Origin: Proteobacteria bacterium UBA6920
GTDB taxonomy: Bacteria; Pseudomonadota; Gammaproteobacteria; SG8-11
DNA: 21,329 nucleotides
NCBI GenBank assembly: GCA_002448875.1
Contig: DKAS01000216.1
Location: 2,922-24,250, forward strand
Direction: 5' to 3'
The notes under the pieces are model-generated. The model saw nothing but the letters and a program-made list of their open reading frames with translations. It did no database searches and had not been told where the DNA came from. A program made the position numbers and the translations under genes. Positions 1-7,084 of the stretch are shown one piece after another. Every line of letters starts with the position of its first letter. Within the stretch, counting starts at the first letter, position 1.

Positions 1-2629
1 CCTGCCGACGACCGAATCCTGCGATGTCTGCCACACCACGTTGGCCTGGGTACCAGCAATATTTTCTCATGACGGTATTACCGGCAATTGCGTGATTTGT
101 CACACGCCAGGCGGCCCTGCGCAGGGAAAACAAGTGAACCATTTACCGACCACCGATCGTTGCGAAGCCTGTCACCGCAATTTCATTGCCTGGTCGCCGG
201 TGGCCGCCAATGAATTCGATCACAATGAAGTCACCGTCGGCTTGTGTGGGTCTTGTCATGAAAAACCTCTGCAGCATCTGCCGACCACGGAAGACTGCCT
301 GTTTTGCCACCGCACCACCAACTGGCAGGACGCGGCGGTCAATCACAGCACCTTCAGCGGCAACTGCTACAGTTGCCACACGGGTATCGTGCCGCCCGAC
401 GCCAGCGGCAAATCGGCCAAGCATTTGAACACCACCAATACCTGCGACGCCTGCCATGACAAATTCCCCGCCACCTGGGCGCCGGTGGCCGCGGCCCGGG
501 TCGACCATGGCAATGTCGTCGGCAGTTGCGTCAGTTGCCACGATAACTTTAAAGCTTCGGGCAAGCCGCCCAGCCATGCCTGGACCACCGATGCCTGCGA
601 AGCCTGCCATGCGGTGGGGCCAGCCGCCTGGGCGCCGCTGCCCGGACCGGTGGACCACGGCAATGTGCTCAAAGGCCATTGCGACGATTGCCACAGTGTC
701 AATCCCCTGCCGGTGCAGGGCGCGGTGGCGCTGGGGCAGCCGGCGGATCACATTCCCACGGCCGCCAGCTGCGACCTGTGTCACTACACCACCACCTGGA
801 TACCCACGTTCTTCACCCATGACGTGCTGGGCATCGTCGACAACTGCGTCCTGTGTCATACCCCGGGGATTCGCGCTACCTCCAAGCCGGCCACCCATAT
901 TGCCAGCAGCAATGTGTGCGAGAAGTGCCATCTGAATTTCGTGGCCTGGGCGCCGGTAGCGGCCGCGGCCGTGGATCATACGCAGGTGACCGGCACATGC
1001 AGCAGCTGTCACAACGGCGTCATCGCCACCGGCAAGTCGCCGGGGCATACACCGACGACGGCCGAATGCGACACCTGCCATACCACCACCAGCACCTGGC
1101 TGGGGGCGACCATCAACGCACCGGACCATGCGACTTTCGCCAACAACTGCATTACCTGTCACGACGGGGTCACGGCCAGCGGCAAATCGCCGCAGCACAT
1201 GAGCACCACCAATGCCTGCGACTCCTGCCACGACAAGTTCCCGGCCCGCTGGATACCGGTGGCCGCCAACCGCGTCGATCATACCCAGACCCTGGGCACC
1301 TGCAGCAGCTGTCACAACGGCGTCACCGCCCGTGGCAAATCGGCGACGCACTTAATTACCAGCGCCGAGTGCAATACCTGCCACAGCACCGCCACCTGGC
1401 TGGGCGCCAGCGGCGGCGCGCCGGATCACTCGACCTTCGTGGGCAATTGCTTCACCTGTCACAATGGCAGCACCGCCAGCGGCAAGTCGGCGCAGCACAT
1501 GAGCACCACCAATGCCTGCGACGCCTGCCACGACAGGTTCCCGGCCAAGTGGAAACCGGTGGCGCCTAACCGGGTCGATCACAGCCAGACCCTGGGCACC
1601 TGCAGCAGTTGCCACAATGGCGTTACCGCCCAGGGCAAGTCGGCTACGCATATCGCCACCAGCGCCGAGTGCAATACCTGTCATGGCACCACCACCTGGC
1701 TGGGCGCGACCACCGGCACGCCGGATCATTCCACCTTTGCCGGCAATTGTATCAGCTGTCACAATGGCACCACCGCCAGCGGCAAGTCCGCCAGTCACAT
1801 CAATACCAGTGACTTGTGCGATGCCTGCCATGACAAGTTCCCGGGCAAGTGGCGGCCGGTACCGGCCAACCGGGTGGATCATACCCAGGTCAACGGCACC
1901 TGCGCTTCCTGTCATGTGAAGACCGGCAATCATATCTGGACCACCGATGTCTGTGATGCCTGCCATTCCCAGGGTCCGGCGGCCTGGGCGCCGGTGCTGG
2001 TGGTGGATCATACCCAGGTGCTGGGTGCCTGCAGTTCCTGCCACAACGGTTTCACCGCCACCGGCAAGTCGGCCAATCACCTGCCGACTTTCGACGAATG
2101 CAATGTATGCCACAAGTCGACTACCACCTGGCTGGGGGCGACGGTGGATCACACCAATATTTTCAACAATTGCATCAGTTGCCATAACGGTGTCTATGCC
2201 ACCGGTAAAAACCCCGGCCATATCTCCACCACCGACACCTGTGAAGCCTGTCATAACAAGGCGCCAGCGGCCTGGCGGCCGACGAGCATCGTCAATCACA
2301 ACGAGATTCTGGTCTTCGTCTGCTCCAGCTGTCATAACCTGCCCGGCGGCCACTGTGATACCGCCGGTCTGGATTGCGGCAGCTGCCACACGCCGCCGAC
2401 CACCACGGCTTCCCGTTGGGCGAACAACTTCGCCGATTGCCCGACGACCACGACCACACCGACCCCGACTCCGGCGCCGGCACCTGCCCCGGCGGGTGGC
2501 GGCGCCGGTGGTGGTGGCGCGGCCGGTGGTGGCGGCGCGGCCGGCGGCGGTGGCGGTGGCGGTGGCGCCATGGGCGGCGGCGGTGGCGGTACCATGGGTG
2601 GTGGTGGCGGTGGGGGCATGGGCATGTAA
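1..2629 (+). CDS. Giant multiheme c-type cytochrome, 3' part (5' end outside window)
   Basis: The reading frame is open from the first bases (codons begin at base 2) and ends at a TAA at 2627-2629, so the N-terminus and any signal peptide lie upstream of the window. The visible part holds 33 CxxCH heme-attachment motifs, the first (CDVCH) at 20-34. They alternate with single His residues in patterns such as VDHxxVxGxCSSCHNG and GKSxxHxxTxxxCxxCH, giving about one extra His per heme and suggesting bis-His ligation. The C-terminus switches to Thr/Pro/Ala-rich and then to about 45 residues of almost pure Gly with Ala and a few Met. c-type cytochromes mature outside the cytoplasmic membrane, so a periplasmic or extracellular electron-transfer role is expected. 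The tail could be a flexible spacer or an assembly or surface-attachment segment, which is inference. I cannot assign it to a named cytochrome (OmcS, MtrC and so on). Confidence 0.93.
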   Translation, partial: LPTTESCDVCHTTLAWVPAIFSHDGITGNCVICHTPGGPAQGKQVNHLPTTDRCEACHRNFIAWSPVAANEFDHNEVTVGLCGSCHEKPLQHLPTTEDCLFCHRTTNWQDAAVNHSTFSGNCYSCHTGIVPPDASGKSAKHLNTTNTCDACHDKFPATWAPVAAARVDHGNVVGSCVSCHDNFKASGKPPSHAWTTDACEACHAVGPAAWAPLPGPVDHGNVLKGHCDDCHSVNPLPVQGAVALGQPADHIPTAASCDLCHYTTTWIPTFFTHDVLGIVDNCVLCHTPGIRATSKPATHIASSNVCEKCHLNFVAWAPVAAAAVDHTQVTGTCSSCHNGVIATGKSPGHTPTTAECDTCHTTTSTWLGATINAPDHATFANNCITCHDGVTASGKSPQHMSTTNACDSCHDKFPARWIPVAANRVDHTQTLGTCSSCHNGVTARGKSATHLITSAECNTCHSTATWLGASGGAPDHSTFVGNCFTCHNGSTASGKSAQHMSTTNACDACHDRFPAKWKPVAPNRVDHSQTLGTCSSCHNGVTAQGKSATHIATSAECNTCHGTTTWLGATTGTPDHSTFAGNCISCHNGTTASGKSASHINTSDLCDACHDKFPGKWRPVPANRVDHTQVNGTCASCHVKTGNHIWTTDVCDACHSQGPAAWAPVLVVDHTQVLGACSSCHNGFTATGKSANHLPTFDECNVCHKSTTTWLGATVDHTNIFNNCISCHNGVYATGKNPGHISTTDTCEACHNKAPAAWRPTSIVNHNEILVFVCSSCHNLPGGHCDTAGLDCGSCHTPPTTTASRWANNFADCPTTTTTPTPTPAPAPAPAGGGAGGGGAAGGGGAAGGGGGGGGAMGGGGGGTMGGGGGGGMGM
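889..1916 (+). repeat. Tandem ~300-bp repeats coding four hemes per unit
   Basis: Within the cytochrome gene the DNA itself repeats. The segments around 1192, 1492 and 1792 are in exact 300-bp register (for example CTGGGCACCTGCAGCAG at 1292 and 1592), and an earlier unit is offset by 303 bp. Each unit encodes about 100 residues with four CxxCH motifs. The order is a CDxCHDKFP block, a VDHxQxxGTCSSCHNG block, a CNTCH block and a CxxCHNG block. The units in the centre are the most alike and similarity decays toward both ends, as expected from repeated unequal recombination. Confidence 0.85.
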
Positions 2630-2642
2630 CTGCCCCACCGGG

Positions 2643-2665
2643 GAGTGGCCGTCACCCGGCCACTC
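2643..2665 (+). terminator. Hairpin 14 bases after the cytochrome stop
   Basis: Perfect 8-bp arms GAGTGGCC (2643-2650) and GGCCACTC (2658-2665) enclose a 7-base loop. No T-run follows, so it is either a weak or factor-assisted terminator or a 3'-end stabilising stem. Confidence 0.5.
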
Positions 2666-2697
2666 TATGCCCTGGCTCCGCCGCCGGGGCCGTGATC

Positions 2698-2706
2698 TGG
2701 TATCAT
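2698..2706 (+). promoter_or_regulatory. Extended -10 promoter candidate (TGGTATCAT)
   Basis: TG-G-TATCAT at 2698-2706 matches an extended -10 element (TGnTATnAT). It lies only 6 bases before the ATG at 2713, so a transcript from it would start at or very near the start codon. No clear -35 hexamer is visible, which extended -10 promoters can tolerate. The call rests on the motif alone. Confidence 0.3.
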
Positions 2707-2712
2707 GGCCCG

Positions 2713-3444
2713 ATGTTTTTCCGCAAATCCCGCAAATCGCGTTTCGTACCCGTTCTTAAACTGGGGTGTAATACCGCCGGTCGCGATTTTGTGTTCGGCG
2801 ATCTGCACGGGGAATTTGCCCTGTTGCGCCAGGCCCTGGAGCAATTGCGTTTCGACCCCGACCGTGACCGGCTGATTGCCACCGGCGATCTCATCGATCG
2901 CGGCAGCAGTTCCGAGGAAGCCGTGGACTGGCTGCGCCAACCCTGGTTTTATTCCGTGCTGGGCAACCACGAGTTCATGCTGCTGGAAGCCCAGCACGAT
3001 GCCAATATGCTGATGTGGTGGACCACCCTCAATGGCGGCGGCTGGTGGCTGCACCAAGGTCGCGAACTGCGCCAGACCTTCGTTGAAATGATGTGGCAAC
3101 TGCCCATTGCCATGGAAATCGCCACCGTCGACGGTCCCGTGGGCGTGGTGCACGCCGATCTGCCGCAGAATGTCGCCTGGGATGTTTTTCTGGAGCAATT
3201 GGCTCAGGGTAGCAAGGAGGCCCGCGATTGCGCGCTGTGGAGCCGGGTGCGCCTGCAGCGCATGGCGGCTGCCCCGGTCGACGGTATCGTGCGCGTGTTT
3301 TGCGGCCACACCCCGGTGGCGGATCCCCTGGCCATCGATAATGTCATCTACATCGATACCGGCGCCTGTTATGGGCGCAGCCTGACGGTGATGGATATTC
3401 GTGATCCGCAAAGTCGGATCGTGGTGAAGAAGCCCGATGTTTGA
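2713..3444 (+). CDS. PPP-family serine/threonine protein phosphatase (PphA/PrpA-like)
   Basis: A 243-residue metallophosphoesterase of the bacterial PPP type. The metal-binding signatures are in order: GDLHG (29-33), GDLIDRG (58-64), GNHE (84-87), then VHADLP and a C-terminal GHTP motif. The length is close to small phosphatases such as E. coli PphA (about 218 aa). It should be a cytoplasmic, metal-dependent phosphoprotein phosphatase; the substrate is unknown, and a diadenosine-polyphosphate-type substrate cannot be excluded. I chose the ATG at 2713 because it precedes a basic N-terminus and the conserved core; an in-frame GTG at 2692 is possible. There is no obvious Shine-Dalgarno sequence, in keeping with the leaderless possibility. 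It is the first gene of a tight operon, with 18 bp to the next gene. A Ser/Thr kinase lies 12 kb away, but nothing in the sequence links the two. Confidence 0.88.
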   Translation: MFFRKSRKSRFVPVLKLGCNTAGRDFVFGDLHGEFALLRQALEQLRFDPDRDRLIATGDLIDRGSSSEEAVDWLRQPWFYSVLGNHEFMLLEAQHDANMLMWWTTLNGGGWWLHQGRELRQTFVEMMWQLPIAMEIATVDGPVGVVHADLPQNVAWDVFLEQLAQGSKEARDCALWSRVRLQRMAAAPVDGIVRVFCGHTPVADPLAIDNVIYIDTGACYGRSLTVMDIRDPQSRIVVKKPDV

Positions 3445-3462
3445 GCGGAGGAGGAGGCAAGG

Positions 3463-3855
3463 ATGAAAAATATTTCACTGGCGGTTTCGCTGCTGTGTTG
3501 CCTGGTGGCGCCGGCGCAGGCCAATGAAGTGGAAATCGTGCAGACCGTGTTCAGCCGCCAGGGCGACAGTTGGACCGTGGATACCACCCTGCGGCATGCG
3601 GACAGCGGCTGGGACCATTATGCCGATGCCTGGCGGGTGGTCGATGCCCAGGGCAAGGAGCTGGGCACGCGCACCTTATTCCATCCGCACGAGGACGAGC
3701 AGCCGTTCACCCGCTCGCTGTCAGGCTTGCAGCTGCCGGTGGCGACTACCATCGTTTATGTCGAGGCCCATGACAAGGTGCATGGCTGGAGCAAGCAGCG
3801 GGTGCAGGTGGATCTGAGTCAGGCCAGCGGCGACCGCTATCAGGTCAAACGCTGA
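3463..3855 (+). CDS. Small secreted protein of unknown function
   Basis: A 130-residue protein with a clear signal peptide: a short basic start, a hydrophobic core (LAVSLLCCLV) and a likely AQA/NE cleavage at about residues 20-21. That leaves a mature domain of about 110 residues for the periplasm. The mature part has alternating strand-like segments and conserved-looking WDHYADAW, FHPHEDEQPF and VEAHDKVHGWS stretches. The cluster of His, Asp and Glu residues would suit metal binding, but that is only a guess. No family is recognised. The start is well supported by a purine-rich GGAGGAGGAGG ribosome-binding site just upstream. It lies between the phosphatase and the Nudix gene with gaps of 18 and 7 bp, so it is probably cotranscribed with both. 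Confidence 0.82.
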   Translation: MKNISLAVSLLCCLVAPAQANEVEIVQTVFSRQGDSWTVDTTLRHADSGWDHYADAWRVVDAQGKELGTRTLFHPHEDEQPFTRSLSGLQLPVATTIVYVEAHDKVHGWSKQRVQVDLSQASGDRYQVKR

Positions 3856-3862
3856 CGTTCAT

Positions 3863-4369
3863 ATGCGGCAGACTATCTACCAGGGCAGCGTGGTCGATCT
3901 TGGGCTGGAAGACGTCGCCCTGCCCGGCGGCGAGACCATCACTCTGGAAATCGTCCGTCATGGCGGCGGCGCGGCGGTGCTGGCGCTGGACGATCAGCAG
4001 CGCATCTGCCTGCTGCGCCAGTACCGGCACGCGGCCGGCGGCTGGTTGTGGGAGATTCCCGCCGGCAAGATCGATCCCGGCGAAGCGCCCGAGATCACCG
4101 CGCGCCGGGAGCTGGAGGAAGAAGCCGGGGTCAGCGCCGCGCACTGGCGATCGCTGGGTTTTGTCTATTCGACACCGGGCTTCTGCACCGAACGCATCTA
4201 TCTCTATGCCGCCAGCGGACTGTGCCCGGTGCCGCCGCGCCATCATTGCCACGAAGTGATCGAAGTGCACTGGCTGCCGTGGCCGCAGGTGCAGGCCATG
4301 TGTCGGCAGGGGGAGATCCAGGACGCCAAGACTCTGTGCGCCTTGTTTGCCGCGGGCGAGCCGGAGTAG
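3863..4369 (+). CDS. Nudix hydrolase, ADP-ribose pyrophosphatase type
   Basis: A 168-residue protein with a complete Nudix box at residues 68-90 (Gx5Ex7REUxEExGU), with key residues G68, E74, R82, E83, E86, E87 and G89. An upstream segment resembling LLRQYRHAAGGWLWEIPAG is typical of the NudF/ADP-ribose pyrophosphatase branch, where Arg and Trp near this position contact ADP-ribose. The expected reaction is Mg-dependent cleavage of an NDP-sugar or ADP-ribose to AMP plus a sugar phosphate in the cytoplasm. The exact substrate cannot be fixed from sequence. The start is 7 bp after the previous stop with no clear Shine-Dalgarno site, so translation may be coupled. It is the last gene of the three-gene operon and is followed by a hairpin. 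Confidence 0.87.
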   Translation: MRQTIYQGSVVDLGLEDVALPGGETITLEIVRHGGGAAVLALDDQQRICLLRQYRHAAGGWLWEIPAGKIDPGEAPEITARRELEEEAGVSAAHWRSLGFVYSTPGFCTERIYLYAASGLCPVPPRHHCHEVIEVHWLPWPQVQAMCRQGEIQDAKTLCALFAAGEPE

Positions 4370-4412
4370 GCGATTTTCCGCAGACAGGCAGAGTGCGTGG
4401 GTACAGAAGGAG

Positions 4413-4448
4413 TTCCCGCCCGCTTTTCGCAGCGGTGGCGGGCGGGAA
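4413..4448. terminator. Hairpin between convergent genes
   Basis: Perfect 11-bp arms TTCCCGCCCGC (4413-4423) and GCGGGCGGGAA (4438-4448) with a 14-base loop lie between the Nudix gene (plus) and the methyltransferase-like gene (minus). Neither side has a T-run. The convergent position suggests a bidirectional, possibly factor-dependent terminator. Confidence 0.55.
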
Positions 4449-4495
4449 GGTGATTTGATGCTTGGTTCGGTTGCCACCGCTGCCGCGGGCGGGTG

Positions 4496-5344
4496 CTACA
4501 CCGGAAAGCCGCGGGCTTTGATCAATTCTTTGGCCTGGTGCGCCAGCAGAATCATGTCCAGTTCGTTTTCCCAGTCGTAGGGTGTCGGTGACGGCGCCGC
4601 GATTTTCTGCAGATAACGGCAGTCTTCGCGGGCGTAGACTTTTACCTGGCGTGTTTCCTCGATGTTGCCGGTCAGGTCGGGCCAGATTTCGCGGAACAGG
4701 TTTTCCCGTCGGGTGATGCTCCAGGTGTCGATCAATTCATAGGGCCGGGACAGATCGAAGGCGTCGGCGGTGCCGGTCTGGCGCAGGCCGGTGCCGGGGT
4801 CGATGTGGTCGGTGTAGATATAGATGATCAGTTTCGGGCTATGCCGCAGGATGTCCGGGGTGTCGTTGCGGTTGGCGGGCATCCAGCTGGAAAAGGCCAC
4901 GTCGATGCTTGCCGCTAGCGAGGCAATATTGCCCTCCTGGCGGCGGTACACGGCGGCGTCGCAAAAATCCTCGATCTGATTGGGTTTGGCTGCGGGGTCG
5001 CGCAGGCCGATGACCTGGACGCCTTCGCGCGCCAGCAGACTGCCGATAAAGCCGTTGCCGCTATGCAGATCGTACACGACGGCCCGTTCACCCAGCTGGC
5101 GGATGTAGTTTGCCAGCCGGGCCATTTCCCACTGCAGGGGAAAATACGGCGCTACCGTATGGGCATGGCGTTTCGGATCGCGGTCACCGTTGCTGAAGAC
5201 CAGGTAGTGCAGGGGCAGATCCTTGATGCGTTCGCTGAACGGCAGCTCCACTATCCAGGCCGGATGCTCTTTTTCCTGAAACGCGATGATGCGGTTGAAC
5301 ATATCCTCGGTGAATTTATCCATATTCCGCAGGGCTTCAAACAT
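4496..5344 (-). CDS. Putative SAM-dependent methyltransferase-like protein
   Basis: A 282-residue protein from an ATG at 5344 to a TAG at 4496-4498. The central segment YDLHSGNGFIGSLLA followed by a hydrophobic strand (VQVIGLR) has the shape of class I methyltransferase motif I and the start of motif II. The canonical DxGxGxG is altered: the second position is His (DLHSGNG), so SAM binding is unproven. Later segments (IDVAFSSWMP, PKLIIYIYTD) fit the central strands of a Rossmann fold. No recognition domain or membrane segment is visible. The frame extends to a GTG at 5398, but the ATG at 5344 is preferred. It is preceded by a purine-rich AAAGAAG, and a possible -10 (TATATT, 5404-5399) would put the transcript start inside the longer form. 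Function unknown beyond the fold guess. Confidence 0.68.
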   Translation of the reverse strand: MFEALRNMDKFTEDMFNRIIAFQEKEHPAWIVELPFSERIKDLPLHYLVFSNGDRDPKRHAHTVAPYFPLQWEMARLANYIRQLGERAVVYDLHSGNGFIGSLLAREGVQVIGLRDPAAKPNQIEDFCDAAVYRRQEGNIASLAASIDVAFSSWMPANRNDTPDILRHSPKLIIYIYTDHIDPGTGLRQTGTADAFDLSRPYELIDTWSITRRENLFREIWPDLTGNIEETRQVKVYAREDCRYLQKIAAPSPTPYDWENELDMILLAHQAKELIKARGFPV

Positions 5345-5416
5345 AAGGACTTCTTTCAGCCTCCCGTTGTGCACCGCCACTCGCAGGCTTAATGACACAA
5401 TATAATTGGAGTATTG

Positions 5417-5443
5417 CCCGGCGCGGTTGGGCTAGGCGCCGGG
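5417..5443. other. Strong hairpin upstream of the methyltransferase-like gene
   Basis: Perfect 8-bp arms CCCGGCGC (5417-5424) and GCGCCGGG (5436-5443) around an 11-base loop. There is no T-run. It sits just outside the candidate promoter of the minus-strand gene. It could be a terminator remnant or a regulatory structure; no role is shown. Confidence 0.4.
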
Positions 5444-5712
5444 TTCCTAAGTATTTTCCCGCCACATCATTGGGGGAAGGGTGGAATTAACCACGCTGTC
5501 TGTAATTCCGAACTTGCGCCGGCGATACGGCCGAATCCAGGGTGCCAGAATAAACACCCGACAGAAACTCATCTTAAACCAATTCCGCGCGCAGGCATAC
5601 CAGTACGGGTTCCGCCCGCGGGAGGGGACGGGGCGGCGACCCGGGAAGGATAGATCATGGCAGCTGAGAGGGCGAGCCGTACGCGACGCGGCTATTTCCG
5701 ACGCGCTGTAAA

Positions 5713-5724
5713 GTTTTGCAAAAC
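5713..5724. promoter_or_regulatory. Perfect 12-bp palindrome GTTTTGCAAAAC
   Basis: A fully symmetric site in an otherwise GC-rich intergenic region, of the kind bound by dimeric regulators. No regulator is identified and it lies about 400 bp from the nearest downstream start, so its role is speculative. Confidence 0.3.
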
Positions 5725-5755
5725 ATTGCGCCCCTTGATTGCGGGCGGTGAGACT

Positions 5756-5796
5756 GTCGCGCGCGCATTTACGCCCGATAGCGGGCTGCGCGCGAC
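5756..5796. other. Long composite stem-loop
   Basis: An inner stem GCCCG/CGGGC (5773-5777 with 5782-5786) with an ATAG loop is nested in an outer stem. The outer stem is GTCGCGCGCGCA (5756-5767) with TGCGCGCGAC (5787-5796), with one 2-base bulge and an unpaired TTTAC. No T-run follows. The nested design suggests a structured RNA element if transcribed. Confidence 0.4.
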
Positions 5797-6053
5797 CGAG
5801 ATCGAATGAGTTGCATCGTGCGCGCAGGGCAGCGATTGGTCTGGGGTGAGACTAGGCAAAAGACCTTGCTGCGGGCATTTTTCCGCTGTTTTTGCCCGTT
5901 GGGCGCGCCGCCGTCGCGCGCGATGGCATGACGATTCTTGTGCTCACGGCAGGTCGAATGTCGGTGTTTCGCCGGCTAATTTTTCTCGCTGCGGCACGCG
6001 TCGGTACGGCTACCGCATCGGATGTGGCGGATTGTGAGGATTTGCATCATGCT

Positions 6054-6081
6054 TAAAGAATGAAACTTATCGCGCCGTTAA
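6054..6081 (+). promoter_or_regulatory. Sigma-28 (FliA)-like promoter
   Basis: TAAA at 6054-6057, 16 bases, then GCCGTTAA at 6074-6081. The FliA consensus is TAAA-N15-GCCGATAA, so this is one mismatch and one base of spacing away. Transcription would start near 6089, about 40 bases before the CheW-globin start. FliA normally drives late flagellar and chemotaxis genes, which matches what follows. No sigma-28 gene is visible in the window. Confidence 0.45.
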
Positions 6082-6123
6082 CGGGGTAGCTTTTTCCGTC
6101 TATTCATTCTAATTGTTAACGGG
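6077..6123 (+). repeat. Direct repeat GTTAACGGG around the operon leader
   Basis: GTTAACGGG occurs at 6077-6085, overlapping the candidate sigma-28 -10 element, and again at 6115-6123, just before the ATG at 6131. The copies are 38 bp apart. They could be a repeated protein-binding site or chance. Confidence 0.3.
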
Positions 6124-6130
6124 TTGTGTC

Positions 6131-7057
6131 ATGGCGCTGAGCAGCGCATCAATACAGCAGGAATTGCCGCAACAGAGCGAAATTCAGGGCGACGAAAAGC
6201 AGTACCTGACTTTCATGCTCAACGGCGAGGAATACGGGGTTGATATCCTGCGGGTGCAGGAAATCAAAGGCTGGGATTCCATCACGCCTTTGCCGCACGT
6301 GCCGGACTATGTGCTGGGGGTGATGAATCTGCGCGGCACCATCGTGCCGGTGGTCTGCCTGCGCAAACGCTTCGGTATGTTGATGAGCGAACCGACCCAG
6401 GAATCGCCAGTGACTTTTTCCGCCGATGAGATTGAGTCCTCGTTCCATTTTTTATCGGCGCACAGCGAGGAGCTGGCGCGCGAATTCTATCAGCGCTTGT
6501 TTCAGCGTCATCCGGAAGTGCAAAAATTGTTTGCCGGTAGCGAAATGGCCGAGCAACAGCAAAAGCTGGTGGCTATGTTGAAAACCGTGGTGACCAACGT
6601 GCGCCACCCGGCGGCCCTGCGCAAGATCGCGCGAGTGTTGGGAGAAAGACATCGCCATTACGGCGCGCAGGCAGCGCACTATCCGGTGGTGATCGATCTG
6701 CTGCTGGAGGTGATGCGGGATCTGGCGGCAACGCGCTGGACTGAAGCCTACGAACAGGCATGGCGCGGCGCGCTGCTGGCCATCGCCGAGGTGATGCTGG
6801 CGGCCAGCGCGGCGCCGGAAATCAAGCAATCGGTGGTGGTGGTGTTGCGCGTGGACCATGCGGACCGCAGCCGGGTCATCGGTGTGGTGGTCGATGCGGT
6901 TTCCGACGTGTACAGCATAGGCAACCGCTACCTCAGCCCGCCGCCGAACTTCGGTGACAGCGTGGTGGTGGAATGCGTGGCCGGGATGGCGACGCTGGGT
7001 GAAAAAATGGTGATTCTCCTGGATGCCGACAGTATCGTCGCGTTTGGCGAGATCTAG
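6131..7057 (+). CDS. CheW chemotaxis adaptor with an inserted globin domain
   Basis: A 308-residue protein with three segments. Residues 24-83 are the first half of CheW (VQEIKG, NLRGTIVPVVCLR). Residues 96-228 are a complete globin. Residues 234-308 are the second half of CheW (VIGVVVDAVSDVYSI, GMATLGEKMVILLD). Compared with E. coli CheW, the insertion falls in the linker after the RIKFSQ-like strand, between the two beta-barrel subdomains. The globin keeps B10 Tyr120 (EFYQRLF), Gln142 or a neighbour at E7 and proximal F8 His174 (GERHRHYG). It resembles Vitreoscilla haemoglobin (FYxxLFxxHPEVxxLF, AAHYPVV). CheW couples receptors to CheA in the cytoplasm, so heme ligand state may modulate that coupling (inference). 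The ATG at 6131 has only a weak GGG ribosome-binding site; an in-frame TTG at 6113 is the alternative. It is first in an operon with the globin-MCP gene, 27 bp downstream. Confidence 0.93.
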   Translation: MALSSASIQQELPQQSEIQGDEKQYLTFMLNGEEYGVDILRVQEIKGWDSITPLPHVPDYVLGVMNLRGTIVPVVCLRKRFGMLMSEPTQESPVTFSADEIESSFHFLSAHSEELAREFYQRLFQRHPEVQKLFAGSEMAEQQQKLVAMLKTVVTNVRHPAALRKIARVLGERHRHYGAQAAHYPVVIDLLLEVMRDLAATRWTEAYEQAWRGALLAIAEVMLAASAAPEIKQSVVVVLRVDHADRSRVIGVVVDAVSDVYSIGNRYLSPPPNFGDSVVVECVAGMATLGEKMVILLDADSIVAFGEI

Positions 7058-7084
7058 GCGAATTCAGACACAGGGTTGCTGACT

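Larger units (their letters stand above)
5345..6053. other. Long intergenic region without a convincing gene
   Basis: About 700 bases separate the divergent methyltransferase-like and CheW-globin genes. Short open frames here give low-complexity, Arg/Pro/Gly-rich translations with no recognisable domain and no good ribosome-binding site. What can be seen are palindromes and hairpins (listed separately) and a GC-rich, alternating CGCGCG texture. I see no tRNA, riboswitch consensus or repeat array. It may hold a long 5' leader or a small RNA for the chemosensory operon. Confidence 0.55.

Noticed and set aside
889..1916. Repeats considered as a CRISPR array
   Set aside because: The unit is 300 bp, coding and in frame, without short spacers.
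1..2400. CxxC-H motifs read as zinc ribbons
   Set aside because: The His directly after the second Cys is present in every motif and extra His residues alternate with the motifs, which is the c-type heme pattern and not a zinc pattern.
143..2638. Two minus-strand frames (402 and 428 codons) opposite the cytochrome
   Set aside because: They mirror the CxxCH repeats and are low-complexity Gly/Ala/Arg sequences with no domain.
5414..6037. Small plus-strand frames of 63-79 codons in the intergenic region
   Set aside because: Arg/Pro/Cys-rich translations, no ribosome-binding site and mutual overlap; coding is not supported.
6131..7057. Two adjacent genes (CheW fragment and globin) joined by a sequencing error
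   Set aside because: The frame is continuous through both junctions, both CheW halves are complete and complementary, and the insertion falls at a subdomain boundary.
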